This document shows positions 1 through 7,380 of a DNA stretch of 19,353 nt, one piece after another. Source of the stretch: Deltaproteobacteria bacterium. Its GTDB lineage: Bacteria > Myxococcota_A > JAADFL01. The stretch spans positions 1 to 19,353 of the forward strand of contig JAADFL010000135.1 in NCBI GenBank assembly GCA_013152945.1, read 5' to 3'. Position 1 is the first letter of the stretch; every line of letters begins with the position of its first letter. The notes below the pieces were generated by a model, which saw only the letters and a list, made by a program, of their open reading frames with translations, was not told the origin of the DNA and did no database searches. Both the position numbers and the translations under genes were made by a program.

Positions 1-240
1 GTCCTGGGAGACTACGGCGCAGGGCCCAACCACACCCTGCCCACTGGAGGCGCGGCAAGGTACACCGGCGGCCTCTCGGTGCTCAACTTCCTCCGGGTCC
101 GCACGTGGATGGAGGTGGAGCAAGGCCCTGGCGCACACCGACTGGCAAGGGACGCAATAGACCTGGCCAGGCTGGAAGGGCTGGAGGCGCACGCAGGGTC
201 TGCCGCGTGCAGGCTGGAGAATGGCGAAAAAGGCCGATAA
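1..240 (+). CDS. hisD: Histidinol dehydrogenase, C-terminal fragment (open at left edge)
   Basis: The first frame is open from base 1 to TAA at 238-240 and gives 79 residues with no start inside the window, so the rest of the gene lies to the left. Histidinol dehydrogenase catalyses the last two oxidation steps of histidine synthesis (L-histidinol to L-histidine, NAD-dependent, zinc enzyme, cytosol). The fragment begins with LGDYGAGPNHTLPTGGAAR, the family's conserved segment: the Asp of GDY corresponds to the zinc ligand D360 of the E. coli enzyme and the His of PNHTLPT to H367. It continues through GLSVLNFLRVRTW and ends with LARLEGLEAHAGS, whose His corresponds to zinc ligand H419. Spacing between these residues matches the family. 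The tail after it is only about 15 residues, normal for HisD. No other his gene follows; the next gene is convergent. Confidence 0.9.
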   Translation, partial: VLGDYGAGPNHTLPTGGAARYTGGLSVLNFLRVRTWMEVEQGPGAHRLARDAIDLARLEGLEAHAGSAACRLENGEKGR

Positions 241-342
241 GTCACTTTGGCGAGATTATCCCGGCACGGCCCCTTATTTTTTTATTCGCTTGGATTGTAG
301 GGAGATTGCGTTCACCTGGTCCGGAGCTTGGCAAGTGCAGGC

Positions 343-762
343 TTACGGATCGACCAGCGATACATGTGAGCGCTTGGCGGCCTTTCTCATGTTCTTGTCG
401 AGCGTGGCCAGCGGCAGTCCCTCGCGCATGGCCAAATCCAGGTAGGAAGCGTCATAGGATGAAAGTCCGGTGTCGTGGGCCAGGGCCAGGATTTCTCCCA
501 TGACACGCCCAGGTGTTTCCTGAATGACCTGAATGGGCAGGGAGCGCACCAGGGTGATGAAACGGGCCGCATCAACCTTGCCGAGGCGCTTTTTACGCTG
601 GGCGACCAGGAGTACGCTTGCGACCTCCAGCGGCCATATGCCTGGAACCAACGCGCCATGTTCTCCAAGTGCATCCAAAACCTTGCCGGAATAAATTCGC
701 TTCTCGTCCTCGAAGCACCAGGACATGACGAGCGAGTTGTCCACCACGAAAGGCTCGCCCAT
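343..762 (-). CDS. PIN-domain ribonuclease toxin, VapC-like
   Basis: A 139-residue PIN-domain protein, the usual VapC length. PIN toxins are Mg-dependent RNases that cut tRNA or rRNA and are normally held in check by a VapB or Phd-type antitoxin encoded just upstream. All four acidic positions are visible: Asp in FVVDNS near the N-terminus, Glu in WPLEVASVL, Asp in SSYDASYLDLA and Asp in LATLDKNM. The start at 762 is chosen because AGGAAGG lies about 10 nt upstream. The frame stays open upstream to a GTG at 876, but that has no ribosome binding site and adds residues of low complexity. The extra upstream residues include SIREMIEEGRR, resembling the C-terminal end of Phd-type antitoxins, in frame with the toxin and without a stop. 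No full antitoxin gene is present. Function as an active toxin is inference; the fold is fairly secure. Confidence 0.82.
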   Translation of the reverse strand: MGEPFVVDNSLVMSWCFEDEKRIYSGKVLDALGEHGALVPGIWPLEVASVLLVAQRKKRLGKVDAARFITLVRSLPIQVIQETPGRVMGEILALAHDTGLSSYDASYLDLAMREGLPLATLDKNMRKAAKRSHVSLVDP

Positions 763-800
763 TTGGCGCCTGCCTTCCTCGATCATCTCGCGGATGCTTG
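763..800 (-). pseudogene. Possible relic of a Phd-type antitoxin tail
   Basis: Just before the PIN gene, in the same frame, the minus strand reads TSIREMIEEGRRQ. Sequences of the type S(I/L)R(D/E)(L/M)IEEGRR are common at the C-terminus of Phd/YefM-type antitoxins that sit directly before PIN toxins of this kind. Here nothing upstream in any minus frame resembles the DNA-binding N-terminal half, and the stretch further up holds a GC-rich hairpin instead. I read this as the remaining end of a lost antitoxin gene. It is a short match, and it also supplies the toxin's ribosome binding site (AGGAAGG), so chance or constraint by that site cannot be excluded. Confidence 0.35.
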
Positions 801-842
801 TACCGCCTGGGCTGTGTTTTTTACGAACGGAAAATTCGTGAG

Positions 843-864
843 CAGAGGCCTCCCGAGGCCTCTG
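843..864 (-). terminator. Strong GC-rich hairpin between SUMF1 gene and PIN gene
   Basis: CAGAGGCCTC (843-852) and GAGGCCTCTG (855-864) form a perfect 10-bp inverted repeat around two bases, equivalent to a 9-bp stem with a 4-nt loop. It lies downstream of the minus-strand SUMF1 gene and about 80 nt before the PIN start. On the minus strand it is followed only by a short AATTTT a few bases later, so it is a weak candidate for an intrinsic terminator; it could also be a protein-binding palindrome. Confidence 0.4.
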
Positions 865-975
865 AAAATCAACCACGGAAGGGATAGGTGGGAAGGTCGA
901 GGCCGTGAAGGACAGGTGGAATGAGTGAAAATGAGTTCGAAACGGCAGAACGTGGAAAGAACTTGCCCTACCCTG

Positions 976-2328
976 TCACCTGCTGCGGCAGCACCGCGCA
1001 CCTATGAACGCCTGCTTCCAGTCGGCAGGGGAGTGGCTCATGTCAACCGAAAAGACTCCGCCTCCTGTGCCGCTGCTGTAGAACCCTCCCCGGAGCATGG
1101 CCGCCGGGAACGTCGGTGGTGTAGGAGTGTTGGAATCGGGAGGGTAGTTACCCAGGTGCTCCGCAGGGTCCACGTTGACTACCGCGTCTCCATTGAACTC
1201 GACGCTCTGGTGGATTACCACGCTCGAGTCCTGGCCCTGGCCGAACCACCCCTGAACCCACTCGGCCAGGTTGCCGACCATGTCGTACGCACCGTACTTG
1301 GACACGCAGTTTGGGAACTGGCCGACATCATAGGGGCCGCCGCTGTTACCCTTGGGCTTCCAGTCCGTCAGGTTACAGTCGTGCTCGCCATCGGGCGTGC
1401 CCGAAGCCGCCAGCTGCCACTCGCTGTTTGTGCACAGGTGCTTGCCCGAGTTGCTGCAGGCTCGCAATGCCTGGAACCAGGTGATCATCCTGCTGGGCTT
1501 TGTATAGGCGTCATCCACTTTCTCGGTGGAGCAGGCATATAGATCGATAGTGGTGTCGGAGCCGTTGCGCACGAACCCGGCCTTGTGCATGTCAACGCGT
1601 TGATCCCACCATCTTTGGTACACTGTGCCGGTTCCGTTGCACTTTCCCTGGTTGTAAAGCCCCTGGTCCACGACAATCATCTCGTACCGGTCCACCCAGA
1701 AGTCACCGGCCTTGACCATCTCGTCGTTTCCACGCTTACACACCACGTACGCGGCATCCGCCGGGTCCGTAGACCTGGAGTACCCTATAGGGCACTCATT
1801 GGTCAGCAGGTTGTGCAGGTCCCGGGCCAGGTCCTGATCCGATAAATCGCCAAGGTCGAGGATGTCCCGCAAGGTGCCCAGGAGTGACCATCTCGCGACA
1901 TACCCCAGGAAACGCTGCCTTCCGGACAAGGTCACCTCATTTCCCATGGGTCCAACCGCAATCTCGAGGAACAAGCTGTCGTGTGAGCCCATCAAGGCGG
2001 CAAGCTCCCTGGCCTTTTCAGCGCTGGTGGAACCGAGAAGCACCTGGAAAGCACCACTGTACACATTCACCTGCTGCTCCTCGGACCACAGGCTGGTGCC
2101 TCCCGACTCATCCGCGAACAGGGAAAAAACCATCCTCACCGTCTCCGTGACCGCCTTGCCGTCCCTGTCCAAAGTTCCGGAAAACGGCACGGGCTTGGCC
2201 TCTGATGGAGGCGGCGCCTCGCCTGCAAACGAGAGGAGCGGGATTAACATCATGACAAGTACAAGTACAAGAGCCCAAAGAAACGATAAAATGGTAATGA
2301 AGTTCCTGGAACATCTCTCCTTTGCCAT
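976..2328 (-). CDS. Exported SUMF1/formylglycine-generating-enzyme-fold protein
   Basis: 450 residues. A positively charged N-terminus and a long hydrophobic run (LVLVLVMMLIPLLSFAGEA) form a signal peptide or anchor. Next, roughly residues 45-120, is a small beta domain (PVPFSGTLDRDGKAVTE...FSLFADESGGTSLWSEEQ...GAFQVLLGS), a module often found in deltaproteobacterial surface proteins. The C-terminal half is a SUMF1/FGE-sulfatase domain: GDFWVDRYEM, then CTNSEWQLAA, YDMVGNLAEWV, LRGGFY and a final IGARCCRSR matching the GFRC end of the family. The cysteine pair used for catalysis in true formylglycine-generating enzyme (CxxxxC before the last motif) is absent, so an enzymatic role is unlikely; such domains also serve in binding. 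Start: GGGAGG lies 6 nt before the ATG at 2328 and directly touches the ATG at 2334, so 2328 is preferred. Monocistronic as far as seen. Confidence 0.85.
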   Translation of the reverse strand: MAKERCSRNFITILSFLWALVLVLVMMLIPLLSFAGEAPPPSEAKPVPFSGTLDRDGKAVTETVRMVFSLFADESGGTSLWSEEQQVNVYSGAFQVLLGSTSAEKARELAALMGSHDSLFLEIAVGPMGNEVTLSGRQRFLGYVARWSLLGTLRDILDLGDLSDQDLARDLHNLLTNECPIGYSRSTDPADAAYVVCKRGNDEMVKAGDFWVDRYEMIVVDQGLYNQGKCNGTGTVYQRWWDQRVDMHKAGFVRNGSDTTIDLYACSTEKVDDAYTKPSRMITWFQALRACSNSGKHLCTNSEWQLAASGTPDGEHDCNLTDWKPKGNSGGPYDVGQFPNCVSKYGAYDMVGNLAEWVQGWFGQGQDSSVVIHQSVEFNGDAVVNVDPAEHLGNYPPDSNTPTPPTFPAAMLRGGFYSSGTGGGVFSVDMSHSPADWKQAFIGARCCRSR

Positions 2329-2344
2329 TTTCATCCTCCCATGA

Positions 2345-2632
2345 ACCGAGGTTAAATCATTTTTGATATTTTTTTACTAAACTTCTCTGTTTTTGTCGAG
2401 AAGGGTAATGCGCCCGGCATCCCCAAGAATAGGCGTCCAGGGATTGCTCGGCCCTTCTTGTTCTTTCGCCCCATACCTTGGATTCCCTCCAGCCGGACCC
2501 GCTTTAATATGCGCCAAATTTGGGGTCTGACAGATCGAGAAGGGTTGATGCTTTAATCATGGTAAAACCGATATATTCATTCGGCAGTACCACTGACATT
2601 TTAATTCGGCTACCACACGGTGTGAAAATTCC
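2345..2632. other. Intergenic region between SUMF1 gene and rpsP operon
   Basis: About 290 bp without a convincing gene or RNA. It separates two divergent transcription units. An 11-bp direct repeat TCGAGAAGGGT occurs at 2396-2406 and 2535-2545, and CTTCTC/GAGAAG (2382-2387, 2398-2403) is an inverted repeat with a 10-nt loop overlapping the candidate minus-strand promoter. I see no tRNA cloverleaf and no riboswitch that I recognise. Confidence 0.5.
2371..2399 (-). promoter_or_regulatory. Candidate sigma70 promoter of the SUMF1-fold gene
   Basis: On the minus strand TCGACA (2394-2399, five of six bases of TTGACA) is separated by 17 nt from TAAAAA (2371-2376, four of six bases of TATAAT), about 45 nt before the start at 2328. 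The AT-rich setting makes a chance match possible. Confidence 0.35.
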
Positions 2633-2661
2633 TTGACATCAAATTAACATGTCTCTAGACT
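2633..2661 (+). promoter_or_regulatory. Sigma70 promoter of the rpsP operon
   Basis: A perfect -35 box TTGACA (2633-2638) is followed after exactly 17 nt by TAGACT (2656-2661, four of six consensus bases). It lies about 80 nt before the rpsP start, with no other gene between, so it is the best candidate for driving the seven-gene operon. Confidence 0.65.
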
Positions 2662-2681
2662 TCTGAAACTTCGAAGAGGTT

Positions 2682-2696
2682 TACGGCAATGCCGTA
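2682..2696 (+). promoter_or_regulatory. Small hairpin in the rpsP leader
   Basis: TACGGC (2682-2687) and GCCGTA (2691-2696) form a perfect 6-bp stem around AAT in the predicted 5' leader. Ribosomal-protein leaders often carry control structures, but this one is too small and lacks a recognised consensus, so any role is a guess. Confidence 0.3.
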
Positions 2697-2743
2697 GATG
2701 ATTTTGTTGTTCTGGCGCTTGAAAATAAGCTTACGAGGTTACG

Positions 2744-3058
2744 ATGGCTGTAAAAATCAGGTTGGCAAGAGGAGGTGCCCGGAACAGGCCCTTCTATCGT
2801 ATCGTTGTGGCAGAATCCAGTTTCCCCAGAAACGGCAGGTTCATTGAGCGTGTCGGCTATTACGATCCGGCGGAAAAACCCACACTTATCAATGTAAACA
2901 TCGAAAGAGTGGAATATTGGCTCCAGAAAGGCGCAAGACCCACTGACACGGTAGCCAGGCTGATAAAAACATTCAAGCGCCCCTTGCAGACAGCAAAGAC
3001 TGTAAATGTTGAGGCGACTGCCTCCTCCGAAAATAACGAGGAGAAAAACCCGGGCTGA
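2744..3058 (+). CDS. rpsP: 30S ribosomal protein S16
   Basis: 104 residues starting [25 protein letters not shown], the S16 signature, followed by [12 protein letters not shown] and the segment where S16 names the pairing of helix residues ([20 protein letters not shown]). S16 binds 16S rRNA early in 30S assembly. The core ends near residue 80; the remaining polar tail ([11 protein letters not shown]) is a normal, poorly conserved extension. GAGG lies 5-6 nt before the ATG. It is the first gene after the promoter at 2633-2661 and heads the classic rpsP-khpA-rimM-trmD-rplS order; the 105-nt gap to khpA is the only sizeable one in the operon. Confidence 0.97.
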   Translation: MAVKIRLARGGARNRPFYRIVVAESSFPRNGRFIERVGYYDPAEKPTLINVNIERVEYWLQKGARPTDTVARLIKTFKRPLQTAKTVNVEATASSENNEEKNPG

Positions 3059-3163
3059 TAATTGAAACCAATCTTGGTACTCACCTTTCGAGAACCAGGA
3101 TAAAACAGTGCTATTGGCGGTATTCGGGGCCGAGCAACAAAATGGACCAGAAGAGGTAATCCG

Positions 3164-3394
3164 ATGAAAGAATTGATAGAATTCATAGCCAGGGCCTTGG
3201 TGGACACGCCTGACATGGTGGAGGTCACGGAAATCGAAGGGGAGCAAACATCTGTCATCGAATTAAAGGTGGCAAAGGAAGACCTTGGCAAGGTTATCGG
3301 CAAACAAGGACGTACGGCCAGGGCTATGAGAACCATATTGTCAGCAGCGTCCACCAAGTTGAGGAAGAGAGCGGTACTGGAAATAATTGAATAA
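3164..3394 (+). CDS. khpA: KH-domain RNA-binding protein KhpA (YlqC family)
   Basis: 76 residues, the usual size. The single KH domain carries the [18 protein letters not shown] segment, i.e. the GxxG loop (GKQG) with the helices around it that grip single-stranded RNA. The start [21 protein letters not shown] is typical of the family. In other bacteria KhpA works as a small RNA chaperone, often with KhpB, and affects cell division and envelope genes. AGAGG lies about 8 nt upstream of the ATG. Position between rpsP and rimM is the conserved one. Confidence 0.95.
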   Translation: MKELIEFIARALVDTPDMVEVTEIEGEQTSVIELKVAKEDLGKVIGKQGRTARAMRTILSAASTKLRKRAVLEIIE

Positions 3395-3424
3395 TCCATT
3401 GAAGGAAAAAGGACGCCGAAACAG

Positions 3425-3940
3425 ATGTCCAGGGATCGTTGGATCAGGTTGGGAAACATAGGCAGGCCTCACGGCCTGGATGGAAAAATTTGGTTCGTCC
3501 CCTTCAACGCAAACAGCAATACACTGAAACCAAACCTGGATATTAAAATCGAGCTTTCGGGCAGGAGCGTTGATTCAAAGATATTCAGCATCGATAAACG
3601 TGGCGCACGTTACCTCTTGAGCATCAATGGGATACAGGATCGTTCGGCGGCCTCGGGCCTGACAGGTGGGGCCTTGTACATTAAACGAAGCGACTTCAAT
3701 GAAATCGAACCAGGTGAATTCTACCACGCCGATCTACCCGGGCTGGAGGTTCGCGGACCTGACAGCAATGCAATCGGACGGGTCAAAGATGTCTTTACCA
3801 CGCCTGCGCATGATGTCCTTGCCATCGATCTCGACCAAGGCAATGAAACACTCGTGCCTGTGGTCAGCGACTGGGTCTCTGCAATAAAGCCAGACCTTGG
3901 TTACATATTACTTGCCAGGTCACCGGAGGAGCCAAGGTGA
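3425..3940 (+). CDS. rimM: Ribosome maturation factor RimM
   Basis: 171 residues, normal for RimM. The N-terminal half has the family opening IRLGNIGRPHGLDGKIWFVPF (compare GxIxxxhGlrGevrv), forming the first beta-barrel; the C-terminal half from about residue 95 is a PRC barrel, with FYHADLPGLEVRG, IGRVKDVFTTPAHDVLAID and LVPVVSDWV, which match the family's conserved elements. RimM binds S19 and helps assemble the head of the 30S subunit. The start has only a loosely spaced AAGGA. The stop overlaps the trmD start by 4 nt (GTGA), implying coupled translation. Confidence 0.95.
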   Translation: MSRDRWIRLGNIGRPHGLDGKIWFVPFNANSNTLKPNLDIKIELSGRSVDSKIFSIDKRGARYLLSINGIQDRSAASGLTGGALYIKRSDFNEIEPGEFYHADLPGLEVRGPDSNAIGRVKDVFTTPAHDVLAIDLDQGNETLVPVVSDWVSAIKPDLGYILLARSPEEPR

Positions 3941-4659
3941 TAATAAGGCTTGTCACGACCTTGCCGGAGTTCTTCGACAAACCACTTTCAGCCGGGGTGG
4001 TTGGAAAGGGCATAAATGCCGGTCGATTACATATCGAGATAATCAATTTGAGAGATTACACTGATGACAAACATAGGTCTACTGATGATTATCCGTTCGG
4101 TGGTGGAGCCGGAATGGTCATGCTGCCGGAGCCGATCTTCAAGGCAGTAAGACACATCAAGCGTGAAGACCCGGATGCAAAGTTCTATCTTACCTCCCCT
4201 AAGGGAAAAAGATTCGATCAAAAGACAGCACTTACTCTCTCGAGGCAGAAAAGTATTACTTTCTTCTGCGGCAGGTACGAGGGAGTGGACGAAAGAGTAA
4301 GGCCCCTCTTCGATGAAGAATTGTCTATCGGCGATTTCGTTCTTTCAGGCGGGGAGATAGCGGCTCTTGCGATGGTCGATGCTGTTGCCAGGCTCATTCC
4401 GGGTGTTCTCGGAAACCAGGAATCGATATTGGAGGAATCCTTCATGGGCCCGATACTCGAATACCCACAGTACACCAGGCCCCGAGTTTTTGAGGGTAAA
4501 AAGGTCCCCGACATATTACTTTCGGGCAACCATAAAAAAATTATGCGTTACCGGCGGTTGGAGGCGCTCCGCAGGACAAGGGACAGGCGTCCGGACCTTT
4601 ACGCCGCTGCCGTGCTGACAGAGGATGAATTGTCGCTAATCAAAGAGAGGAGTCTATAG
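3937..4659 (+). CDS. trmD: tRNA (guanine37-N1)-methyltransferase
   Basis: 240 residues with a GTG start overlapping the rimM stop. TrmD uses S-adenosylmethionine to methylate G37 next to the anticodon and prevents +1 frameshifting. The SPOUT-fold trefoil knot motifs are present: [13 protein letters not shown], the [11 protein letters not shown](I/L)A segment, [16 protein letters not shown], and the C-terminal [23 protein letters not shown] with RRLEALRRT. The N-terminus has [13 protein letters not shown], also conserved. Nothing is missing. The next gene rplS begins 2 nt after its stop. Confidence 0.97.
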   Translation: MIIRLVTTLPEFFDKPLSAGVVGKGINAGRLHIEIINLRDYTDDKHRSTDDYPFGGGAGMVMLPEPIFKAVRHIKREDPDAKFYLTSPKGKRFDQKTALTLSRQKSITFFCGRYEGVDERVRPLFDEELSIGDFVLSGGEIAALAMVDAVARLIPGVLGNQESILEESFMGPILEYPQYTRPRVFEGKKVPDILLSGNHKKIMRYRRLEALRRTRDRRPDLYAAAVLTEDELSLIKERSL

Positions 4660-4661
4660 CC

Positions 4662-5048
4662 ATGAACCCAATAGAAAAAATAGAGAAAGAGCAACTCAGG
4701 GATGTACAGGCCTTCAAACCGGGTGACCGGCTCAAGGTTCATGTCAAAATCAAGGAAGGAGATAAGGAAAGAATACAGGTGTTCGAAGGGGACGTGATCG
4801 CCAGGAAAGGTAAAGGAGCGAGGGAAACCTTCACTATTCGCAAGGTTTCATACGGTGTTGGAGTAGAAAGAGTTTTCCCGGTGCATTCACCTCATATCGA
4901 AAAAATAGATCTTGTAACCTATGGCAAGGTAAGACGGGCCAAGCTCTATTACTTGCGTAAGCTGCGAGGCAAGGCGGCAAGGATCAAGGAAGACCGTGAA
5001 GCCCGATTCAGAAACATGAAAAAAGAATCAGTGGACAGTGAAAAATGA
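4662..5048 (+). CDS. rplS: 50S ribosomal protein L19
   Basis: 128 residues. [56 protein letters not shown] and [21 protein letters not shown] are the L19 hallmarks; L19 sits at the interface between the subunits. The C-terminal extension [12 protein letters not shown] is slightly longer than the minimal form, still ordinary. GAGGAG lies 9 nt before the ATG. The stop TGA overlaps the ATG of the next gene (ATGA), which is therefore probably translated with the ribosomal operon. Confidence 0.97.
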   Translation: MNPIEKIEKEQLRDVQAFKPGDRLKVHVKIKEGDKERIQVFEGDVIARKGKGARETFTIRKVSYGVGVERVFPVHSPHIEKIDLVTYGKVRRAKLYYLRKLRGKAARIKEDREARFRNMKKESVDSEK

Positions 5049-6919
5049 TCCTCTTGAACCTGGCCATTGAGCCGGGTGCCGGAATGTCCGGCGGTATCAC
5101 ACAGTCTTTCAGCCACGGGTACAACCTCTTCAGGGGAGACCAGGCGAAAACCAACATTATTGCAGCAGCTCTGGCAGCAGCTCTGTACCCTGATTCACAG
5201 GTGCATGCCAGTCTTGAAGCAAGGGGTAAATCCCGTGTTCTTTTCAAGTCCAGGGCGGGTTGGTTCGGGATCGTCGAAAGGGATCTTTCCCTGGACACGG
5301 CGACCTTGTTCAAGAGTAAAAGTCCCAACGGCCCATTCTCGCCCATCGGGGGCAACTCCACCGAGATAGGACAACATTTTAGAATCAATGAGAAACTGCC
5401 GCCGGTCAAAGCTTTCCTGAAAGTCTATATGGGATTGTTCGAAGAAACACAAAAGGCCGAATCATCGCCGATCGAGCAAAACATGGTCGTCTCCGGTGTG
5501 GGCGTATCAAAGGTCATGTCACTGCCTTCGTTCGAACAAATATCACCAATCCAGCATCTATTGGATCTTCGCAAGGAATTACACGCCTCACAACGAGCGG
5601 AAGATATCGAGTACGAGCTTGAAGGAATACGCCAGGAATTGTTCAGGCTTGAAGACAGGCACAGGAAATACATAGATAGTCAACAAGCGCTGAAAGAACT
5701 AAAGCAGCAATTGGCCGAGCTGCCTGTAGTATCCAGGGGATCCGTGGACCTTGACCAAAGACTCGAGGAAGTGGCCTCGGAAAAAAAGGCCTTAAAGAAA
5801 GAATTGAAACGTTTGACGGAAAGCTACAAACAAAGGTCCGCTTCCTCCAGATCAAGGTCATTCAAGGATGCATTCAAAGATCCCCTTGCCCTGGTAGGGC
5901 TTACTATCGGCTTGTTTCTCCTGCTCCTTGCCATCATCATTGGAAAAGGAGCCCGCTTCCTGGCATTGGGAAGCATTGCATCCCTTGGTGTTACCGCCTA
6001 TTCCTTTTGGAAATTCGTAGACGAGGAAGAAAAAAAAGAATCAGAAAGAAAACGACTCCACGTGATCAAGGATCGGTGTAACAATCTGCAGGATAGGCTC
6101 AACTTGCTCAAAAAGGAAGAGCAAAGGCTCATGAATACACACGACGGCCTCGACCCGGTAGAAAGAAGCCGTATCATCGAAGAGAGGAAGAAACTTTCGG
6201 CCCGCCACGACGACCTGGAAGCCCGGCTTTCCAGCGTCAGGAACAGCCAGATATTCAGGCATTTCGAGCAAAGAAGGATCGAATTGCAACGCAGCCAGGA
6301 AACCCTCGAGGAAGAACTTGGAAAATTAAGCGCAATCTCGGCTACCCAGGGGGCACTAAGGGATGAGGTGGCAAGGCTCGAGAAAAAGTTGAACTTGAGA
6401 CCCGGCGAACCGATTCCTCCGGATTTGACCGTCCCGGATTCATTCTACGATGAACATGTATCCGGTCAGCCCAAAGAATTTAAATTCAGCGCCGATTCGG
6501 CAGTGGAAAACAAGGCGGATTATTTCAAACAAATTTTCTCCAGTGCGGGCGAAGACATGTTTTTCAGGGAACCTGAAGAGATTGCGCAGGAAGTCTCTCA
6601 CAGGCTGGAGCAGATATTGCCGGCATTGACAGGCGGAGTGGTAAACGGCATCCGTTTTGGAACATTCGGCAGCATTGCTTCCATTATCACGGCGGGCGGC
6701 GAACAGAAACTCGAGCAAATTCAAAAGCACCACCTGTGGGCTTGTATCAATGCAATAAGATTCTCTCTTGCCGAGTCGGCCCGCGAAAAATTCCAAGTAC
6801 CCATTCTTTTCGGACCGGAAACGGATGAATCCGAGGATTTTACAATGGCTTCGGAAGCGTTGAGGATCCTGGGACAAAAATTGCAAGTGATTCATTACAG
6901 TACGAGGTTGTCCCAATGA
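5045..6919 (+). CDS. Membrane-anchored coiled-coil protein, degenerate YhaN/SMC-like ATPase fold
   Basis: 624 residues. I do not recognise a named family, but the layout is that of YhaN/SMC-type ATPases split by a membrane-anchored coiled coil. N-terminus (1-50): a beta strand, then [21 protein letters not shown], positioned like the Walker A of YhaN proteins (GPNEAGKST) but shortened and without the glycine before the lysine. Residues ~170-265 are heptad-rich coiled coil; 281-300 and 303-323 are two membrane spans; 326-450 is a second coiled coil. The C-terminus (520-624) has [32 protein letters not shown] and [11 protein letters not shown], aligning with the signature and Walker B segments, but the Walker B acidic pair is not there. 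It probably does not hydrolyse ATP. It overlaps rplS and yraN by 4 nt each and sits where rnhB is often found. Role unknown; a scaffold at the membrane is a guess. Confidence 0.6.
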   Translation: MILLNLAIEPGAGMSGGITQSFSHGYNLFRGDQAKTNIIAAALAAALYPDSQVHASLEARGKSRVLFKSRAGWFGIVERDLSLDTATLFKSKSPNGPFSPIGGNSTEIGQHFRINEKLPPVKAFLKVYMGLFEETQKAESSPIEQNMVVSGVGVSKVMSLPSFEQISPIQHLLDLRKELHASQRAEDIEYELEGIRQELFRLEDRHRKYIDSQQALKELKQQLAELPVVSRGSVDLDQRLEEVASEKKALKKELKRLTESYKQRSASSRSRSFKDAFKDPLALVGLTIGLFLLLLAIIIGKGARFLALGSIASLGVTAYSFWKFVDEEEKKESERKRLHVIKDRCNNLQDRLNLLKKEEQRLMNTHDGLDPVERSRIIEERKKLSARHDDLEARLSSVRNSQIFRHFEQRRIELQRSQETLEEELGKLSAISATQGALRDEVARLEKKLNLRPGEPIPPDLTVPDSFYDEHVSGQPKEFKFSADSAVENKADYFKQIFSSAGEDMFFREPEEIAQEVSHRLEQILPALTGGVVNGIRFGTFGSIASIITAGGEQKLEQIQKHHLWACINAIRFSLAESAREKFQVPILFGPETDESEDFTMASEALRILGQKLQVIHYSTRLSQ

Positions 6920-7335
6920 GCGACAGCGGCATACGGGAGCAAAAAAGCACTTCGGGATACAGAAAGCAGGAACTCGGTCGAGTGGGTGAGCAACTAGCGA
7001 TGGAACTCCTCGAATCCAAGGGCTACGACCTGGTAGCTAAAAACTGGAGAGGCCGCATTGGTGAACTCGACTTGGTAGTGTCAGGGCACGGTGTATTGGT
7101 ATTTGTCGAAGTGAGGACCTTGAAGGCCGATGACTTCGACGACCCGCTCGCCTCGATCGGCCCGTCCAAGATCAGACAGGTTTCAAGAACCGCCAGGGAA
7201 TACCTTTCCAGAAATCCACCTCCCAAAGACGTGGACCTGCGTTTCGATGTAGTCGGTGTGACTCTAACCGATGGATCCGGCGCCAAGATCGAGCACATAA
7301 AAGGCGCATTCGAAGTGCCCGGGGATCTGTTCTGA
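6916..7335 (+). CDS. yraN: UPF0102 / YraN-family endonuclease-like protein
   Basis: 139 residues. After a ~12-residue polar start comes the family core: GRVGEQLAMELLESKGYDLVAKNWRGRIGELDLVV, then VLVFVEVRTLK and later RFDVVGVTL with HIKGAFEV at the end. The Glu, Asp and ExK/R-like positions (GELD...FVEVR) match the PD-(D/E)XK nuclease-like fold; FVEVK is more usual, so the Lys of the motif is Arg here. The cellular role of YraN is not settled; a link to DNA or Holliday-junction processing has been proposed. It is the last gene of the rpsP operon, with ATG overlapping the previous stop (ATGA), a common location in proteobacteria. Confidence 0.92.
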   Translation: MSDSGIREQKSTSGYRKQELGRVGEQLAMELLESKGYDLVAKNWRGRIGELDLVVSGHGVLVFVEVRTLKADDFDDPLASIGPSKIRQVSRTAREYLSRNPPPKDVDLRFDVVGVTLTDGSGAKIEHIKGAFEVPGDLF

Positions 7336-7380
7336 CATTCCGGTTGTCCTGTTTATGAGAGGAAACGTAAACCCGTAACG

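Noticed and set aside
240-290. Intrinsic terminator after hisD
   Set aside because: There is a T-rich run at 275-284 but the stem before it (GGC/GCC) is only 3 bp; imperfect AAGGCCG/CGGCCCCTT pairing is not convincing.
105-503. Plus-strand open frames at 105-503 and 221-445
   Set aside because: They overlap the hisD end in another frame and the PIN gene on the opposite strand, have Arg/Pro/Ala-rich low-complexity sequence and no ribosome binding site.
925-1542. Plus-strand open frame of 205 codons
   Set aside because: It is antisense to the SUMF1-fold gene, whose conserved motifs are clear; the plus-frame protein resembles nothing I know.
3067-3078. Hairpin ACCAATCTTGGT between rpsP and khpA
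   Set aside because: Only a 4-bp stem with a 4-nt loop, too weak to claim a function.
5045-6919. Gene after rplS as ribonuclease HII (rnhB), expected from gene order
   Set aside because: The protein has none of the RNase H motifs and is a membrane-anchored coiled-coil protein.
7336-7380. Terminator between the convergent yraN and outer-membrane genes
   Set aside because: The 45-bp gap has only a 5-bp GTTTA/TAAAC pairing and no T run.
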